39,546 nt of DNA, from the IMG/VR virus record IMGVR_UViG_3300036841_000390, positions 1 to 39,546 of that record; one strand, given 5' to 3'. The position numbers and the translations under genes are program-made. Within the stretch, counting starts at the first letter, position 1. The number at the start of each line of letters is the position of its first letter. The stretch comes from a virus. Below the pieces are notes generated by a model, which saw only the letters and a program-made list of their open reading frames with translations, ran no database searches and was not told the origin of the DNA. Positions 23,005 to 30,668 of the stretch are shown in pieces.

Positions 23005-23712
23005 TTAGTAACTAGTGAAGTCCGCATCTAGCAACGCCAGGTACTGCCATACATCGTTTGTGTTAACCATGAGAGTTGATCCCAAGGTCAAGCCGATGAA
23101 GCCCACGTTGTAAAGCGGAGTGTTTTCCACTTGGAAACCAAACTGCGTAGTAGGTGGCACGCCAGTGATGATTGTGGCAATACCCCCGCTAGTGTACGTA
23201 GTGAAGTTCGTTGTGTTGATGTTTACGGTGAACGATGTCGTGCTCGTCACGCTCTGGATCACTCCCGAAAGGGTGTTGATCTGAGTCATGCCCACCACGT
23301 TGTGGAAGGTCACTGTAGTCACGCCAATGTCAGCCGAGGTAAACGCATGCGTTGCAGTGATGCTTGCATTCGCCGCCTTGGAGATGCCGGTGATCGTCAA
23401 ACTGACGTTTGTAGCACCTGGAGGCAAGCCCGTGAGCGGGACGAATTCTGTGCCCGGAGTCGTGGTGTAAGGTGTGACCCCGTTAGTGGAAGTGTACGAA
23501 AGAACTCCTGAGCCCGTTGTGTAAGTGGTAAGATAAGCCGAAGCATTGGCCATATCGTTCCACCACTCAACGTTAGTTACGCCGGTGACGGTTCCCGAAG
23601 TTTGAATGGTTTTGTTGACCATCCTGAAATAACTCGGAATAAAGCCGAGATTTAGGTTTTGAGCAGTTCCGCCAGTCGCGACCGTAAGAGTGCCTTTTTT
23701 TACAATAGCCAT
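23005..23712 (-). CDS. Probable capsid surface or head protein with FCCH-like domain
   Basis: A 235-aa protein; GGAGGATC precedes the ATG. Residues 1-60 (VKKGTLTVATGGTAQNLNLGFIPSYFRMVNKT, then NVEWWNDMANASAYLTTY) are beta-rich. Residues about 100-200 are an FCCH-like domain (ISKAANASITATHAFTSADIGVTTVTF). It lies 10 bp after the major capsid gene. Proteins in this position commonly decorate the capsid; role inferred from position. Confidence 0.6.
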   Translation of the reverse strand: MAIVKKGTLTVATGGTAQNLNLGFIPSYFRMVNKTIQTSGTVTGVTNVEWWNDMANASAYLTTYTTGSGVLSYTSTNGVTPYTTTPGTEFVPLTGLPPGATNVSLTITGISKAANASITATHAFTSADIGVTTVTFHNVVGMTQINTLSGVIQSVTSTTSFTVNINTTNFTTYTSGGIATIITGVPPTTQFGFQVENTPLYNVGFIGLTLGSTLMVNTNDVWQYLALLDADFTSY

Positions 23713-23722
23713 GAGATCCTCC

Positions 23723-24661
23723 TTACAGCGTTGAAGTTAAGCGAGAGATCCAGTTGTCATTCAGAATGCGAGTGGCAAAAGGATATTTGTAACCAACTGT
23801 TCCCCTCTGGTTGAGCGGATCAGCAGTTCCCGAAGCACCTAAAGGCTTGACTATGAATTCGGCCTCTTTAGCGCCCAGTCTCACCACACCATAAGCCTCT
23901 TGGCCAAGGACGAAGGAAGAATAGACGTTTGGAGACGCACCGTTGGAGTAGCCGTTGGTGTTCATCAGCCATCGCACGTTGCGAGTCGAGCCCCATTCCG
24001 CCTCAAGCGCATTGAGAGGATTAGGGTAGTTGGCCACGGAAATGAAGCTGGAAACCGCCTCAAGATCGGCCTGGAGATCAACCGACATAAAGCCCCAGTA
24101 ACTGCTTCGCACGGGAGAAGTTCCAAACTTGTTCTCGCCGGGAAGAGGGTTGGTCATAAGACGTGCGTTGCCTTGTCTTAGAGCAATAACTACGTTTTGG
24201 ATGTCCGCGTCGGTGATCTCAGTGGGTGTGTTACCGTTAAGACCATTTGTGCAGGCAATTGTTGACGCAGTGCCCACGAACATGTCGCGGATGAGCGTGT
24301 CAATGGTAAGCCCAAGTTGAAGCGAAAGAACTTTCGTTGCCTCATTGAGGACGCGGTCTTGCACCACGTATTGGACTTGGTCAGTAATCGTAACAAACGA
24401 ACCGTACCATTGGATCTGAGCTTTGAAGTCAGTAACGTTAAGCGAATCTCCCGGAGGCGTTTGTCCATCTGTAAGAGGAACTGTCGCCGCGGTAAGCGTA
24501 GAATAGCGTCTGAACACGAGTTCGTTACCCGAATTCATCGGGATCTGTCGCTTCTGAGCAAATAAGTCGTAAATAAAATAGGGACGCGCAAGCGTCAAGA
24601 GCAGCCGATCAAAATACGTGCGTACTTCGGGCGGCAATACTGTGGTATTGGTAAGAGCCAT
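23723..24661 (-). CDS. Major capsid protein, N4-gp56 family
   Basis: A 312-aa protein; AAGGCA precedes the ATG. It matches the N4-gp56 major-capsid pattern. That includes an N-terminal ARPYFIYDLFAQKRQIPMNSGNELVFRRYSTL, then TPPGDSLNVTDFKAQIQWYGSFVTITDQVQ and LGLTIDTLIRDMFVGTA. A C-terminal part ends with a YPFATRILNDNW segment. The fold is HK97-like in this family. It follows the scaffold gene and precedes the surface protein genes, the expected head order. Confidence 0.85.
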   Translation of the reverse strand: MALTNTTVLPPEVRTYFDRLLLTLARPYFIYDLFAQKRQIPMNSGNELVFRRYSTLTAATVPLTDGQTPPGDSLNVTDFKAQIQWYGSFVTITDQVQYVVQDRVLNEATKVLSLQLGLTIDTLIRDMFVGTASTIACTNGLNGNTPTEITDADIQNVVIALRQGNARLMTNPLPGENKFGTSPVRSSYWGFMSVDLQADLEAVSSFISVANYPNPLNALEAEWGSTRNVRWLMNTNGYSNGASPNVYSSFVLGQEAYGVVRLGAKEAEFIVKPLGASGTADPLNQRGTVGYKYPFATRILNDNWISRLTSTL

Positions 24662-24676
24662 TGCCTTATCTCAAAG

Positions 24677-25447
24677 TTAGATCCCTTCGAGGTTTTTACC
24701 GGCAAACTTCATGAACTCCCGATCAGACATCGATGCGTAGTAATCGGCTTGGGAAAGAGCGGATTGGCCCCCAGCTTGAGACAAAGTCCCTGGCTTCTTG
24801 GCGTTTTCCACGATTCTTTGAGCATTTTCACTGACTATCGTCGCCGACTGTCGTTCCTGCATTTGCTGGTACATTTTTCCAAGCTCATAAGCCATCAATG
24901 AAGGATGGTCGGAAGCCTGAATACCCCGAGCGAGATGCGGTTTCTGTTTCACGAGAGGAGCTAAATACTTATCTAGCACCTCGGCGTAGTCGGGATGGCT
25001 TTGAGCGAACTGAAGCTCTTCGAGACGAGCCTGATACATGCTCTCCTTCTGGTCCCACTCGCGGCGCAACTCCCCTACGTTGGGGATGTCGTCCTCCTTC
25101 ATGCCTTCGAGGAATCTTCTTTCCTTTGACGGCTCGGTAGGTTGCTGCTGGTGAGGCAAGTTGGCTCGAAGCAATTCAAGTTGGAGCTGGTGCTCGCGCT
25201 TTTCTGCTTCCCTTTCGGCCTTAATTCGATCGACTTCCTCTCGAAGCGCTCTGAAATGCTCAGACTGTGGATTGGTATTCGGTTGCTCTGGAGGCGGTTG
25301 AGACGCTTTTTGCTCCTCATTCGACTCTAGATTTACCGGATACTCCTCGGCTCCTTGTTGGTAAGAATTCGTATCTACTATTTGATTCTCGGCGGCAGAA
25401 TCATCATTTGCGCCCGCGTAACTCTTCATATCGATATCAATCGACAT
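24677..25447 (-). CDS. Scaffolding protein
   Basis: I prefer the ATG at 25447 (AAGGAA upstream) to the TTG at 25480; this gives 256 aa. Acidic and disordered for 70 residues, Gln/Pro-rich. Then a long coiled coil (FRALREEVDRIKAEREAEKREHQLQLELL) and a C-terminal region with SHPDYAEVLDKYLAPLVKQKPHLARGI and a short helical end (SDREFMKFAGKNLEG). This is the usual composition of podovirus scaffolds, which direct capsid assembly and then leave. It lies directly upstream of the capsid gene. Confidence 0.75.
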   Translation of the reverse strand: MSIDIDMKSYAGANDDSAAENQIVDTNSYQQGAEEYPVNLESNEEQKASQPPPEQPNTNPQSEHFRALREEVDRIKAEREAEKREHQLQLELLRANLPHQQQPTEPSKERRFLEGMKEDDIPNVGELRREWDQKESMYQARLEELQFAQSHPDYAEVLDKYLAPLVKQKPHLARGIQASDHPSLMAYELGKMYQQMQERQSATIVSENAQRIVENAKKPGTLSQAGGQSALSQADYYASMSDREFMKFAGKNLEGI

Positions 25448-25496
25448 ACTTCGTAATTCCTTGGTGTGACGGAACCTCAAGGGCTCTTTCGTCGGT

Positions 25497-25877
25497 TCAG
25501 GAAACTAAAACTTTTAAATCCTTCCCTTTGGCTGCGATGCTTCCAAAAGAATCTTCAGGTCTGTCGGACAGTAAGGCAGGATCAAGAGGCACATCTGGCG
25601 GCGCGCTCAGCTCAGGAATGAAGTTGAACTGGCCCATAGGGTGATTCACGAACCACACCAAAATCCCCAGCATCGCTGGCGGCCTTGAGTAGTAAGCCTT
25701 CATGGTCTGGCGGAATACCGTCTTGCCAAACTTCGCGCTTGCGGGCCGATCCTCTTTGCACGCATAAACGATGTAAAACGGCTTTACTTCCGACTTCATC
25801 GCATTCGCGAAATCCTCGACCATCTTTACGACGTCTTTCCCCCACGCCTCACGGCTCTCACCGATCTCTTGAGCCAC
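25497..25877 (-). CDS. Unknown head-region protein
   Basis: A 126-aa protein from a GTG at 25877. Residues 1-85 form an alpha/beta domain with a central strand (VKPFYIVYACKED) and helices on both sides. A hydrophobic segment follows (AMLGILVWFVNHPMGQF), then a Pro/Asp-rich tail (LSAPPDVPLDPALLSDRPED). I know of similar short proteins between portal and scaffold in podoviruses but not of a function. It overlaps neither neighbour. Confidence 0.55.
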   Translation of the reverse strand: MAQEIGESREAWGKDVVKMVEDFANAMKSEVKPFYIVYACKEDRPASAKFGKTVFRQTMKAYYSRPPAMLGILVWFVNHPMGQFNFIPELSAPPDVPLDPALLSDRPEDSFGSIAAKGKDLKVLVS

Positions 25878-25880
25878 GCA

Positions 25881-26165
25881 TCAATCCCAGTGGTAATCTT
25901 TGAATTGGGAATGGATCTTTTTCTCGTCCGAAGCACAACCTTCTTTCGAAGCTTGGCCATAAGCAATCGGATCAGCCTCGCCTTTCCACTCGTGCATTCC
26001 CATGCCCATGTTCTGCATCGCGTCCACGTGGCCAAAAGGAGGAGGAGGAGGTCTTTCCACTTCGTTTTTGTACATTCCATGGGAAGAATGGTGATGTCCG
26101 TGGTGCATGTGATGTTTCATCCCTTCGTGCTCGTGCATGCGGTCTTTGAAATCTTGTTTTTTCAT
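25881..26165 (-). CDS. His/Met-rich small protein
   Basis: A 94-aa protein; GAGG is 10 bases before the ATG. Residues 9-60 contain many His and Met residues (MHEHEGMKHHMHHGHHHSSH, later MQNMGMGMHEW), a composition typical of copper, nickel or zinc binding. A PPPPPFGH segment separates two His/Met clusters. The C-terminal third is ordinary and charged. It lies between the portal gene and the scaffold. The role is unknown; metal binding is a prediction from composition. Confidence 0.6.
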   Translation of the reverse strand: MKKQDFKDRMHEHEGMKHHMHHGHHHSSHGMYKNEVERPPPPPFGHVDAMQNMGMGMHEWKGEADPIAYGQASKEGCASDEKKIHSQFKDYHWD

Positions 26166-26175
26166 GGTAAAACCT

Positions 26176-26358
26176 CTACTTGTGTAGTTTTTTCAGGGTC
26201 TCAGCTAAACGCGCGCGTTTCGCCGTTTTAGGGTTCTTCGAGTGCTCCGCTTTCTTCAGTTTCGCCTCGGGAATCGGTTCGCCTTTTTTTGCATGCAAGG
26301 TTTTGCGCAGAGCACCTTTCTTCATATGCATCGCTTGAATCCATTTTTCCTTCGCCAT
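26176..26358 (-). CDS. Small basic conserved phage protein
   Basis: A 60-aa Lys-rich protein (KKGALRKTLHAKKGEPIP, AEHSKNPKTAKRARLAETLKKLHK). Short basic proteins with this WIQ..MKKGALRK...KKGEPIP..KL.KAEHSKNP pattern occur near portal genes of many phages and are annotated as hypothetical. DNA binding is likely from charge. The ATG overlaps the preceding stop (TAATG at 26360-26356), and AAAGG lies upstream. Confidence 0.65.
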   Translation of the reverse strand: MAKEKWIQAMHMKKGALRKTLHAKKGEPIPEAKLKKAEHSKNPKTAKRARLAETLKKLHK

Positions 26359-26570
26359 TAGCGGACCTTTCCCCCTCGAACGGAGTATTGCTTGTTGCTT
26401 TCAAGTCTTCGTTGATCGTAATCTCCGGTATCCGCAGGAGGTGGAGGACTCGTGTAGCCGTAGGGCATTTCTTGCTCCAAAACCCGTTCGTCAAGCTGAC
26501 GCGAGTAGGATTCGGGAACGATCGATCCGATCTCATGGATTGAAAAACTTTGTAATGGATTGAATAGCAC
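26358..26570 (-). CDS. Unknown protein, first gene of the capsid transcript
   Basis: A 70-aa protein. I choose the GTG at 26570 because AGAGG lies 6 bases upstream; the TTG at 26585 has no ribosome site. An internal ATG at 26468, with GGAG 6 bases upstream, would give a 36-aa form. Polar, with SPPPPADTGDYDQRR and a basic RGGKVR end. It begins about 30 bases after the likely start of the leftward transcript from the motif at 26599-26616. No family recognised. Confidence 0.55.
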   Translation of the reverse strand: MLFNPLQSFSIHEIGSIVPESYSRQLDERVLEQEMPYGYTSPPPPADTGDYDQRRLESNKQYSVRGGKVR

Positions 26571-26598
26571 GGCGAGCCTCTGCAATTGATATACAATT

Positions 26599-26616
26599 CA
26601 AATTTGAATTATACAT
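26599..26616 (-). promoter_or_regulatory. Candidate late promoter motif, copy 1
   Basis: CAAATTTGAATTATACAT at 26599-26616 is repeated exactly at 28968-28985. On the minus strand each copy contains a perfect TATAAT preceded by TG. Each stands just upstream of a leftward virion operon; this one serves the small genes, scaffold and capsid. A usual -35 hexamer is missing, so an activator or extended -10 recognition would be needed. Bases 26595-26610 also form a 16-bp palindrome AATTCAAATTTGAATT. Confidence 0.55.
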
Positions 26617-26684
26617 GCTAAGGCAAATTGCTTGTATACTTTTAATTTTGAAAGCCGGATAACGGAGTTAGAAACGGTATTAAC

Positions 26685-26825
26685 GTGAGATTTGGAGCAG
26701 CCAACTTTTCCTTAAAACTCGACTGGTGGTTTTTCACATCAGACGATGAGATGTGCATGTGGCTGCTGAATCACGAACTAACCCGCTGCGTGGATTTTTG
26801 GGTTCCGGAATACATAGGCAACTAG
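26685..26825 (+). CDS. 46-aa unknown protein (weak call)
   Basis: The frame from the GTG at 26685 to TAG at 26823-26825 encodes an aromatic-rich peptide (SLKLDWWFFTSDDEMCMWLL, then CVDFWVPEYIGN). The gene at 26835 follows 9 bases later with its AGGAGG overlapping the stop. The only ribosome site, CGGAG, is far upstream of the GTG. Real or not is open; the ordinary-looking composition and packing are the case for it. Confidence 0.35.
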   Translation: MRFGAANFSLKLDWWFFTSDDEMCMWLLNHELTRCVDFWVPEYIGN

Positions 26826-26834
26826 GAGGCTTTC

Positions 26835-27023
26835 ATGAAGTTTAACATACAAAACGTTCTTGAGTGTTTCGGCATTATGATGCTGGTTCTGATCGTGCTT
26901 CTGGCTTTTTGGGTGATGTGGCTTCTTCCGGAGTGGTCTTTCCTTCCTCAAGCTGTCGCAACAACTCAATCTTCCTCTGGAGATGATCAAGATCTATGCC
27001 ATCAAGTTCCTTTACAGCCTTGA
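26835..27023 (+). CDS. Single-pass membrane protein antisense to the portal 3' end
   Basis: A 62-aa protein with an ideal AGGAGG seven bases before the ATG. Residues about 9-31 are a strong TM helix (FGIMMLVLIVLLAFWVMWLL), followed by a polar tail. The last 149 bp lie opposite the 3' end of the portal gene. The third of the plus-strand membrane-protein islands in this genome. Confidence 0.6.
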   Translation: MKFNIQNVLECFGIMMLVLIVLLAFWVMWLLPEWSFLPQAVATTQSSSGDDQDLCHQVPLQP

Positions 27024-28947
27024 TCAAGTTCAAAACACCAGCAGTTCGATCCTCATCCGCCCTTGCGATCCTCTCGGCACTGAGCGCAGCATCCAATTGA
27101 ATCTTATTCAGACGTTCGGCCGCCAACGCTTTGTCGGACTCCGTCTTAGACGTTACCGCCTCGATCTGCACTTGAGTCGCGAGCTGTTGCTGCTGCTGCA
27201 TCGCTTGTTGCTGCTGAGCCAAACGCTCCTTGTATTGCTTTTTATCATGAAGGTTGGACGCTTCCACGATTTCAGCATCGGTGAACTGAACACCCATCTG
27301 ACGAAGTGCGTTCATCTGGATGAATTGCGATTGCCTTTGAGTGTCTGTCAGCACGCCTTCTTCGACCACGACGTTGTATTTCGCGAAGATTTTGCTAAAA
27401 AACTCCGGAGTTGGCTGCTTTTTGGTAATGTTTTGGATTTTTTCCGCGGTGTAATTGAGTTGCATAAGCTTGAGCACTTTTTCGCCAAGAAGTTCCTCAG
27501 ACTCCCTTAAACCCTCAAAAATGTGAGCCATCGGCAACCACCCCGCTTCAGCACGCATTTTGGACAGAATCGCCGCGCTCTCGACGTTTTCGTTCTCCGC
27601 CATGCCAATGCTCTCGCGAGAAAGGCCCAAAGACATAAAAAAGTCGTCACCAAGCTCTTGTTCTATCTGAAAATAAGCTGGCGGCACATTTGGGGCCTCG
27701 AGGCGCTGCACATCCGTCATCTGGGCTTCCGGCTTAAGAAAAACCACCTGGCCTTGACCGCTCTTGTAAAGGCTTTTGGGGTTCGAAACACTGTTTGTCT
27801 TGGCAATCCAACCCGTATTTAATTGAGAATCCACGACATCGATCAGTTTGCTGCGACGCTTGTTCAATTCGCTCTGAGAATCCCGATTGACCCTGCACAA
27901 AGACTGAATTTTCCATGTAAAGAGGTCGTACGACGGTTCGAACACGGCGAAGAACGGCACGAAGGGGTAATCATCCAGGCCGAAAGGGTCTTTTCCATAG
28001 TACAGCAGCTCTCCCTCGACAATGATCCCTAACTCGACGGTACGTACCGGCTTTTTGATCACCTCAATGCTAGGAAATGACTGCTTGAAGAGACGCAATC
28101 TCGCACGATCCCCGTCCCACTCCTTGGTCTCGCCGGTCATCATGTCAACCAGAACTTCCTTAATAACCCACTTCGTTCTCCAGTACTCTGTGTAATTGAG
28201 CAGCTTTTGCATTCCCCACTGACGCGCGTATGGCATGTAAGTGAACTTGTCATCTCTGCTTCCCCAAGGCAGGCTTTTGATGAGGTCTTCCTTGTCAGGA
28301 ATCAATGAGATGATTTCGGTCCTCGACAGGAATTTGCGTCTTGCAACGAATGAACAATCGGACAAATCTCGCTTAGTGAGAAACGGATCAAAAATGATGG
28401 CATTCCAATCATCTTTGTGAAATTTTATGTCTCCCGAAACCGGATCGCTGCGATAGTCGATGTAAGGACTCAAGAAACTCAGACCAGATATTAAGGAACC
28501 CTTAAAAGCTGCGCTTATTGCTTCGTAACCCTTTCCATACTTCATAACATATTGCATGCTGTCGGAGAGAATCTGAGCCGTTTCCTCCGAAGAGTTCTCG
28601 ATCGGGTCGATCACGATGCTTCGACGGTTCTTGATCTGCCTTCCGCTCACCAGGTTGATGAGAGCCATCTGGCGATTGTATGTATAGCTGCTGCGCCTCT
28701 GGTTGTTGAGGTAGGCAAGCTCCTCAAGGCTCCACTGGTTACCCAGGAAGTGCGAGACGTCCTTATAAGCTTCCGCGTAAAAAGTGTTTAGCAACTGATA
28801 AGCTCTCTCGTAACTCTCACCAAAATCTTTGATTATGTCTTGGTGGAATTCGAGCCGCGGATCGTTTTTGACAACTTCGCGCTTGTAATGTTCTAGAAAT
28901 TCTGTAGAATCTTGTGAGCGGGAATAATTGGACATCGGGGAAGCCAT
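26875..28947 (-). CDS. Portal protein, P22-like
   Basis: 690 aa from the ATG at 28947 (AGGCG upstream); a GTG at 28953 is less well placed. The pattern is that of large podovirus portals: an N-terminal helical region (YERAYQLLNTFYAEAYKDVSHFLGNQWS), a core with INLVSGRQIKNRR, FKGSLISGLSFLSPYIDYRSDPVSGDI and DWNAIIFDPF, and KSLYKSGQGQVV. A long Gln-rich C-terminal coiled coil follows (about 590-640), as in P22 barrels. It forms the dodecameric vertex for DNA packaging and exit. It has its own upstream copy of the 18-bp motif. Confidence 0.85.
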   Translation of the reverse strand: MASPMSNYSRSQDSTEFLEHYKREVVKNDPRLEFHQDIIKDFGESYERAYQLLNTFYAEAYKDVSHFLGNQWSLEELAYLNNQRRSSYTYNRQMALINLVSGRQIKNRRSIVIDPIENSSEETAQILSDSMQYVMKYGKGYEAISAAFKGSLISGLSFLSPYIDYRSDPVSGDIKFHKDDWNAIIFDPFLTKRDLSDCSFVARRKFLSRTEIISLIPDKEDLIKSLPWGSRDDKFTYMPYARQWGMQKLLNYTEYWRTKWVIKEVLVDMMTGETKEWDGDRARLRLFKQSFPSIEVIKKPVRTVELGIIVEGELLYYGKDPFGLDDYPFVPFFAVFEPSYDLFTWKIQSLCRVNRDSQSELNKRRSKLIDVVDSQLNTGWIAKTNSVSNPKSLYKSGQGQVVFLKPEAQMTDVQRLEAPNVPPAYFQIEQELGDDFFMSLGLSRESIGMAENENVESAAILSKMRAEAGWLPMAHIFEGLRESEELLGEKVLKLMQLNYTAEKIQNITKKQPTPEFFSKIFAKYNVVVEEGVLTDTQRQSQFIQMNALRQMGVQFTDAEIVEASNLHDKKQYKERLAQQQQAMQQQQQLATQVQIEAVTSKTESDKALAAERLNKIQLDAALSAERIARADEDRTAGVLNLIKAVKELDGIDLDHLQRKIELLRQLEEGKTTPEEATSPKKPEARSEPAS

Positions 28948-28967
28948 GGACACGCCTGTGTATAAAC

Positions 28968-28985
28968 CAAATTTGAATTATACAT
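28968..28985 (-). promoter_or_regulatory. Candidate late promoter motif, copy 2
   Basis: This is the exact second copy of the 18-bp sequence at 26599-26616. On the minus strand TATAAT occupies 28982-28977, about 30 bases before the portal ATG. The immediately upstream sequences of the two copies also share GCA(A)TG. The same gap is the leader of the rightward gene at 29011. Confidence 0.55.
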
Positions 28986-29010
28986 TGCACGCTTAAATTA
29001 GGCAGCAACA

Positions 29011-29466
29011 ATGAACAGTCAAGATTACATAGACAAGCTTGGAATCGTTCCTTCCGAATGCAGTTGCGAGAGTTGCAAACGCATATGTCACGCTCCATGT
29101 TGCGGTTCTGTGGAAGATTTTGAGAAGATAATAGATTCCGGTTACGCTGACCGGCTAATGCTTGACGACCTGCCTGATATTAGCAATTGCGGTCCAATTT
29201 TAAAACCTGCTCTCAAAGGTCATGAAGGATGTCAAGCCCCCTGGGAAGTGCGATCTAGTGATGGTTGTACTTTTTGGAACAAGGACAGAAAGTGCGATTT
29301 ACATGATAAGGGCTTAAAACCCATTCAAGGCCGAATTTCTTATCATTCAGCTGAAAATTATGATTTATCTCTATTTGCGGAAATCAATAAATCGGACTGG
29401 GAAAGCGAAAGAGGTGTAGCCCTCATAGAAAAGTGGAAGAAGCTGGTCAAATATGACGAAACTTAA
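29011..29466 (+). CDS. Cysteine-cluster protein (YkgJ-like)
   Basis: A 151-aa protein. The N-terminal CSCESCKRICHAPCCGSVEDFEKIIDSGYADRL pattern and later C60, C74 and C87-type cysteines (CGPILKPALKGHEGC, GCTFW, CDLHDKGLKPIQGR) match the CxxCxxxCC cysteine-cluster proteins of phages and bacteria. These are thought to bind zinc or an iron-sulfur centre. The phage function is not known. It is divergent from the portal gene across a 63-bp gap and heads the short rightward segment 29011-30504. Confidence 0.65.
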   Translation: MNSQDYIDKLGIVPSECSCESCKRICHAPCCGSVEDFEKIIDSGYADRLMLDDLPDISNCGPILKPALKGHEGCQAPWEVRSSDGCTFWNKDRKCDLHDKGLKPIQGRISYHSAENYDLSLFAEINKSDWESERGVALIEKWKKLVKYDET

Positions 29467-29508
29467 ATTAAACACCCACAAACACTAACTGGGAGTTGGT
29501 GTTAAGTT

Positions 29509-29667
29509 ATGAATAAGCTGTCTGAACTTCTTATGAGTATTCTTTTCGTTTTCTGCGTAGCATGGGGAGCGCGGTTGCTATTTTCCCTGAATTTCCTACA
29601 GTTTTCTGGAGCGTTCTGCATGGTTACCGGAATTTTTTGCTTAATTTCTGTTTTAAAGCAAAAATAA
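29509..29667 (+). CDS. Holin-like two-TM protein
   Basis: A 52-aa protein with two hydrophobic helices (about 6-29 and 32-48) joined by a short turn, a charged start and a KQK end. Two TM segments, small size and basic C-terminus are the features of class II holins. The ribosome site is weak (GGAG 12 bases upstream). It lies between the Cys-cluster gene and the ParB-like gene. No endolysin gene is adjacent, so the lysis role is unproven. Confidence 0.5.
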   Translation: MNKLSELLMSILFVFCVAWGARLLFSLNFLQFSGAFCMVTGIFCLISVLKQK

Positions 29668-29772
29668 GAAAGTGTACCTGTTTCTACCAAAAGGTGACTT
29701 TTTCAAAAAGTTCTTTCAAATAATTATTACACGAAGTATGCCTTGAATTACCCGTCAAAAATTTGAGGTACT

Positions 29773-30504
29773 ATGTCAGAAATACTACGTACAAGAGATT
29801 ATTCAATTTTCAAAAAACACCCACAAAACAGAGAATTAAAGCCACTTAATTTAAAAAAATTAGAAGAATCATTAGGAGAAAAAAGCTTACTTGAATTTCG
29901 TCCAATATTAGTAGACAAAGACATGAGAGTGTTAGATGGACAACACTGCGTGAGAGTGGCTGAAAAGCTTGGAATCGAAGTATTTTACATGATAGTTCCT
30001 GATGCGCAAGTAGAAGATATAATCAGACTAAATGCCTACAAACAAAATTGGGCAACCGATGATTACATGAACGCTCACAGTTCTTTAGGTAAAGCAGAAT
30101 ACATAAAATTGAATGAATTTTGTAATAGAAACCAAATATCAATAGCTGAATTTTTACATATGATGAATATACGACATGGTTCCCAAATTAAAAAGTTGAA
30201 AAAGGGAGAAGTGATATTACCACCACAACAAACACTCGATGAGTTTGAAAAAAAATTGATAAAATTAAATGATTTATGCAGTCTAATTGATTCTTATTCA
30301 ATTAAATATAATTATATTACAAAAACTCAAAGATTTAGAAGAGCTGCGTATATTCTTTTATCAAATAAAAATACAGATTATAAAACCTTACTGAAAAAGA
30401 TAAAATTTAACTTTGATAAAATCAGACCATCTACGACATCAAAGACTTATTACTCAATGCTTAGAGACATATATAATTATAAAAATCAAAATCCCATCGA
30501 TTAA
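29773..30504 (+). CDS. ParB/sulfiredoxin-fold protein, AT-rich
   Basis: A 243-aa protein; GAGGT precedes the ATG. Residues about 10-80 match the ParB-like nuclease/CTPase N-terminal fold: NRELKPLNLKKLEESL, then FRPILVDKDMRVLDGQHCVRVAEKLGIEVFYMIV, with D55-G-Q-H58 in place of the usual DGHHR/DGQHR. The middle is helical with no clear HTH. The C-terminal half is Lys/Asn/Tyr-rich. The gene is far more AT-rich than its surroundings, as recent transfer would give. In phages such proteins act in partition, DNA modification or transcription control; here unknown. Confidence 0.7.
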   Translation: MSEILRTRDYSIFKKHPQNRELKPLNLKKLEESLGEKSLLEFRPILVDKDMRVLDGQHCVRVAEKLGIEVFYMIVPDAQVEDIIRLNAYKQNWATDDYMNAHSSLGKAEYIKLNEFCNRNQISIAEFLHMMNIRHGSQIKKLKKGEVILPPQQTLDEFEKKLIKLNDLCSLIDSYSIKYNYITKTQRFRRAAYILLSNKNTDYKTLLKKIKFNFDKIRPSTTSKTYYSMLRDIYNYKNQNPID

Positions 30505-30668
30505 GGATTAAGCTGTGTCGGCGTCACGTTCTGCACCGGAGGCACCTGTCCCGGAGGATATGGAATCCTCGGAAACGGTATGTATGGGCTCTGGACGCCG
30601 ATCGGACTCATTGGAGAACGCGGAACCGGGCTCGGGGGTCGTGGAATCTGTACCAGGCCTTTAGTCAT
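30501..30668 (-). CDS. Proline-rich small protein
   Basis: 55 aa from the ATG at 30668 (GGAGGT upstream). Pro and Ile/Tyr dominate (RPPSPVPRSPMSPIG, then YPPGQVPPV). It shares the GLVQ(I/V)P...PP start with the Pro-rich 97-aa protein at 31435-31728. It is the last gene of the leftward chain and overlaps the ParB-like gene end by 4 bp. Disordered; no function assigned. Confidence 0.55.
   Translation of the reverse strand: MTKGLVQIPRPPSPVPRSPMSPIGVQSPYIPFPRIPYPPGQVPPVQNVTPTQLNP

Noticed and set aside
25099-25644. Open frames antisense to or out of phase with the scaffold gene
   Set aside because: Scaffold coding is low-complexity and Glu/Gln-rich, which leaves other frames open by chance.
29690-29720. 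AT-only hairpin near the ParB-like gene as a terminator
   Set aside because: The stem is short, made only of A-T pairs near its loop, and has no clean T-run after it.
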